In this document: positions 62,799 to 64,000 of the stretch, one piece after another
Layout of the letters: each line of letters opens with the position of its first letter
Position numbering within the stretch: position 1 is the stretch's first letter
Origin: Bacteroidota bacterium
GTDB taxonomy: Bacteria > Bacteroidota > Bacteroidia > Chitinophagales > Chitinophagaceae
Direction of reading: 5' to 3'
Assembly: GCA_030706605.1 (NCBI GenBank)
Contig: JAUZOE010000001.1
Span: 248,001 to 312,000, forward strand
DNA length: 64,000 bases
Position numbers and translations under genes: made by a program
Notes under the pieces: generated by a model
Seen by the model: the letters and a program-made list of their open reading frames with translations, nothing else
Told to the model about the DNA's origin: nothing
Database searches by the model: none

Positions 62799-64000
62799 TC
62801 AAAAACTATAAATTGCCTGTAGTTTTATTTCAGATTTCTTATTGCCTTTTATTTCATCTAACCCACTTCCGATCAAATCTTTTTCAGGATAAAGGGTTTG
62901 TGCAAATCTTGCCCATACAGAAAGCTTCCTGCTTACTTCACAGTTTATATTTATATAATAGCGGTATCCTTTATCAAAAAAAACAGGAATGGAATAGCCA
63001 AATAATACGTCATTTTCATAAGCGTACATGCGACTATTGTAGCCATCGGTTTCAAAATATAATAACCTGGCATTTCCTGAAAATGATTTTAATAATGGTT
63101 TATAAAGAAGGTCTGCAAAAATCAAAAAGCCATTTTGCGGATTATCGCCTCTTTTATCGTACCAGTTCAATTCTACTCTTGAACGAAATGTCAATGCCTG
63201 GTCAAGTTTATAATTGAACTGAGTTCGTAATCCCTGTTTCGATTTACCAATTACCGGGTTTAATGCCAAATTACCAGGATTCGAGTTGATGGGTTTATTT
63301 TCTGTTCGATACCGGGTATAAATGCTTACCTGTTTATTTGGCTGATAGGTCACTTGAATCATATAATCATTCCCCGAAGTAGGCGCATCTGTTCGGTATT
63401 TTAACCAGGGAAAATGATAAAAATCTGCATAAGCATCTATGCGTAAATAATCAACAGGATTGATAGTGATTCCCGAATAAAAACCACTTTCATTAGTCGG
63501 AAATGTATTTTCAGTAAATGCATTGGTATATAAAGATTGATATCCTCTTGAAATTTTTCTATAGAGGAAACTCATATCTACATGAGCATTGGTACTGATC
63601 AATAAGCCATTTATGAAAGCCTTATCCAAATTATTATCGGTAGCAACTTCGCCAAAAAAATGCCAGTTTTGGTAAGTATAGCTGTAATCAATACTATAAT
63701 TCCCTAACTCCTTCCCGGAAATGGCATACCGGTTATATAAATAATCAACTTTTATAACAGGATATTGGAAATGATAATTCACTGCATTGAATCCAATATG
63801 GATTTTATTGGTAGAATAATTTACATTTCCACCGAAGCTGAATTGTCCCTGCGAGTTTTTGTCGGCAACTTCATTGGCTGTGCGGTGCAACCCCGAAGAT
63901 TGCAAAGAAGACACGTAATCTTCAGAATTCAATGTATCGGTATTAAACCCTGCATCTAATCTTCGAAAACTTACAAAACCGGTAGTTTCCCAATTATTTT
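62799..64000 (-). CDS. Outer-membrane beta-barrel C-terminal region of a larger protein, 5' end outside window
   Basis: The frame is open from base 63998 (NNWETTGFVSFRRLDAGFNT) to the stop at 62799-62801, giving 399 residues; the start codon lies beyond the window edge, so the internal TTG at 63932 is not the start. The residues have barrel strands with alternating aromatics (QFSFGGNVNYSTNKIHIGFN, LNWYDKRGDNPQ, EIKLQAIYSF) and a closing aromatic strand. SSLQSSGLHRTANEVADK near the visible start recalls helix-hairpin-helix / barrel fusion proteins of Bacteroidota (about 680 aa, ComEA-like N-terminus). That identity is a hypothesis, since the N-terminal part is not visible. Confidence 0.6.
   Translation of the reverse strand, partial: NNWETTGFVSFRRLDAGFNTDTLNSEDYVSSLQSSGLHRTANEVADKNSQGQFSFGGNVNYSTNKIHIGFNAVNYHFQYPVIKVDYLYNRYAISGKELGNYSIDYSYTYQNWHFFGEVATDNNLDKAFINGLLISTNAHVDMSFLYRKISRGYQSLYTNAFTENTFPTNESGFYSGITINPVDYLRIDAYADFYHFPWLKYRTDAPTSGNDYMIQVTYQPNKQVSIYTRYRTENKPINSNPGNLALNPVIGKSKQGLRTQFNYKLDQALTFRSRVELNWYDKRGDNPQNGFLIFADLLYKPLLKSFSGNARLLYFETDGYNSRMYAYENDVLFGYSIPVFFDKGYRYYININCEVSRKLSVWARFAQTLYPEKDLIGSGLDEIKGNKKSEIKLQAIYSF

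Overview
The window is AT-rich chromosomal DNA of a Bacteroidota bacterium, most likely of the Chitinophagaceae / Sphingobacteriia type. The evidence is a SusC/SusD pair, a CarboxypepD-plug TonB-dependent receptor, many exported proteins with a signal peptide ending in AQ, promoters of the TAnnTTTG type, no Shine-Dalgarno dependence, and the presence of bactofilin, PurS and a PduO-type adenosyltransferase. I see no tRNA, rRNA, CRISPR array, transposase or integrase.

Layout. (1) 1-10.8 kb, minus strand: a run of genes that all encode exported proteins. They are a TPR protein cut by the window edge, two paralogues of about 362 aa, two further proteins sharing the same C-terminal module, a small beta-rich protein, a DUF4412-type protein, a 680-aa protein of unknown function and an OmpA-domain protein with a lectin-like middle domain. 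The run also contains the remains of two decayed genes (6.1-6.4 kb). This is the least explained part of the window. (2) 11.1-17.3 kb: a TonB-dependent receptor facing a response regulator / beta-propeller histidine kinase pair. (3) 17.4-34.7 kb: housekeeping genes: pduO-type adenosyltransferase, a LolD-like ABC ATPase, gatC, trpS, a deoxynucleoside kinase, pepP, pssA, purS, rsmI, two membrane proteins, an M1 peptidase, rsmG, a glycosyltransferase, an M23 peptidase with bactofilin, ribBA, a DUF2147-like protein and an MFS pump. (4) 35-46 kb: a VWA / MoxR AAA+ pair, a barrel protein, a membrane-anchored coiled coil, a YD-repeat-like protein, mazG, and a giant 1253-aa NtrY-like kinase coupled to mazG. 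(5) 46-57 kb: a PolX/PHP protein, a 57-aa Lys/Ala/Pro histone-like protein, rpmA, rplU, plsC, priA, murB, a Zn metallopeptidase broken by an amber codon, a solitary atpA and a DUF3467 protein. (6) 57-62.5 kb: a SusC-SusD-lipoprotein uptake operon with a near-consensus promoter, followed by a partial outer-membrane barrel protein that runs off the window.

Most genes are ordinary. The points worth a second look are the exported-protein run with its shared C-terminal module, the gene remnants inside it, the nonsense-interrupted metallopeptidase, the atpA separated from the rest of ATP synthase, the histone-like repeat protein, the PolX that appears to have lost its polymerase active site, and promoters placed so close to the start codons of gatC and priA that leaderless mRNAs are likely.
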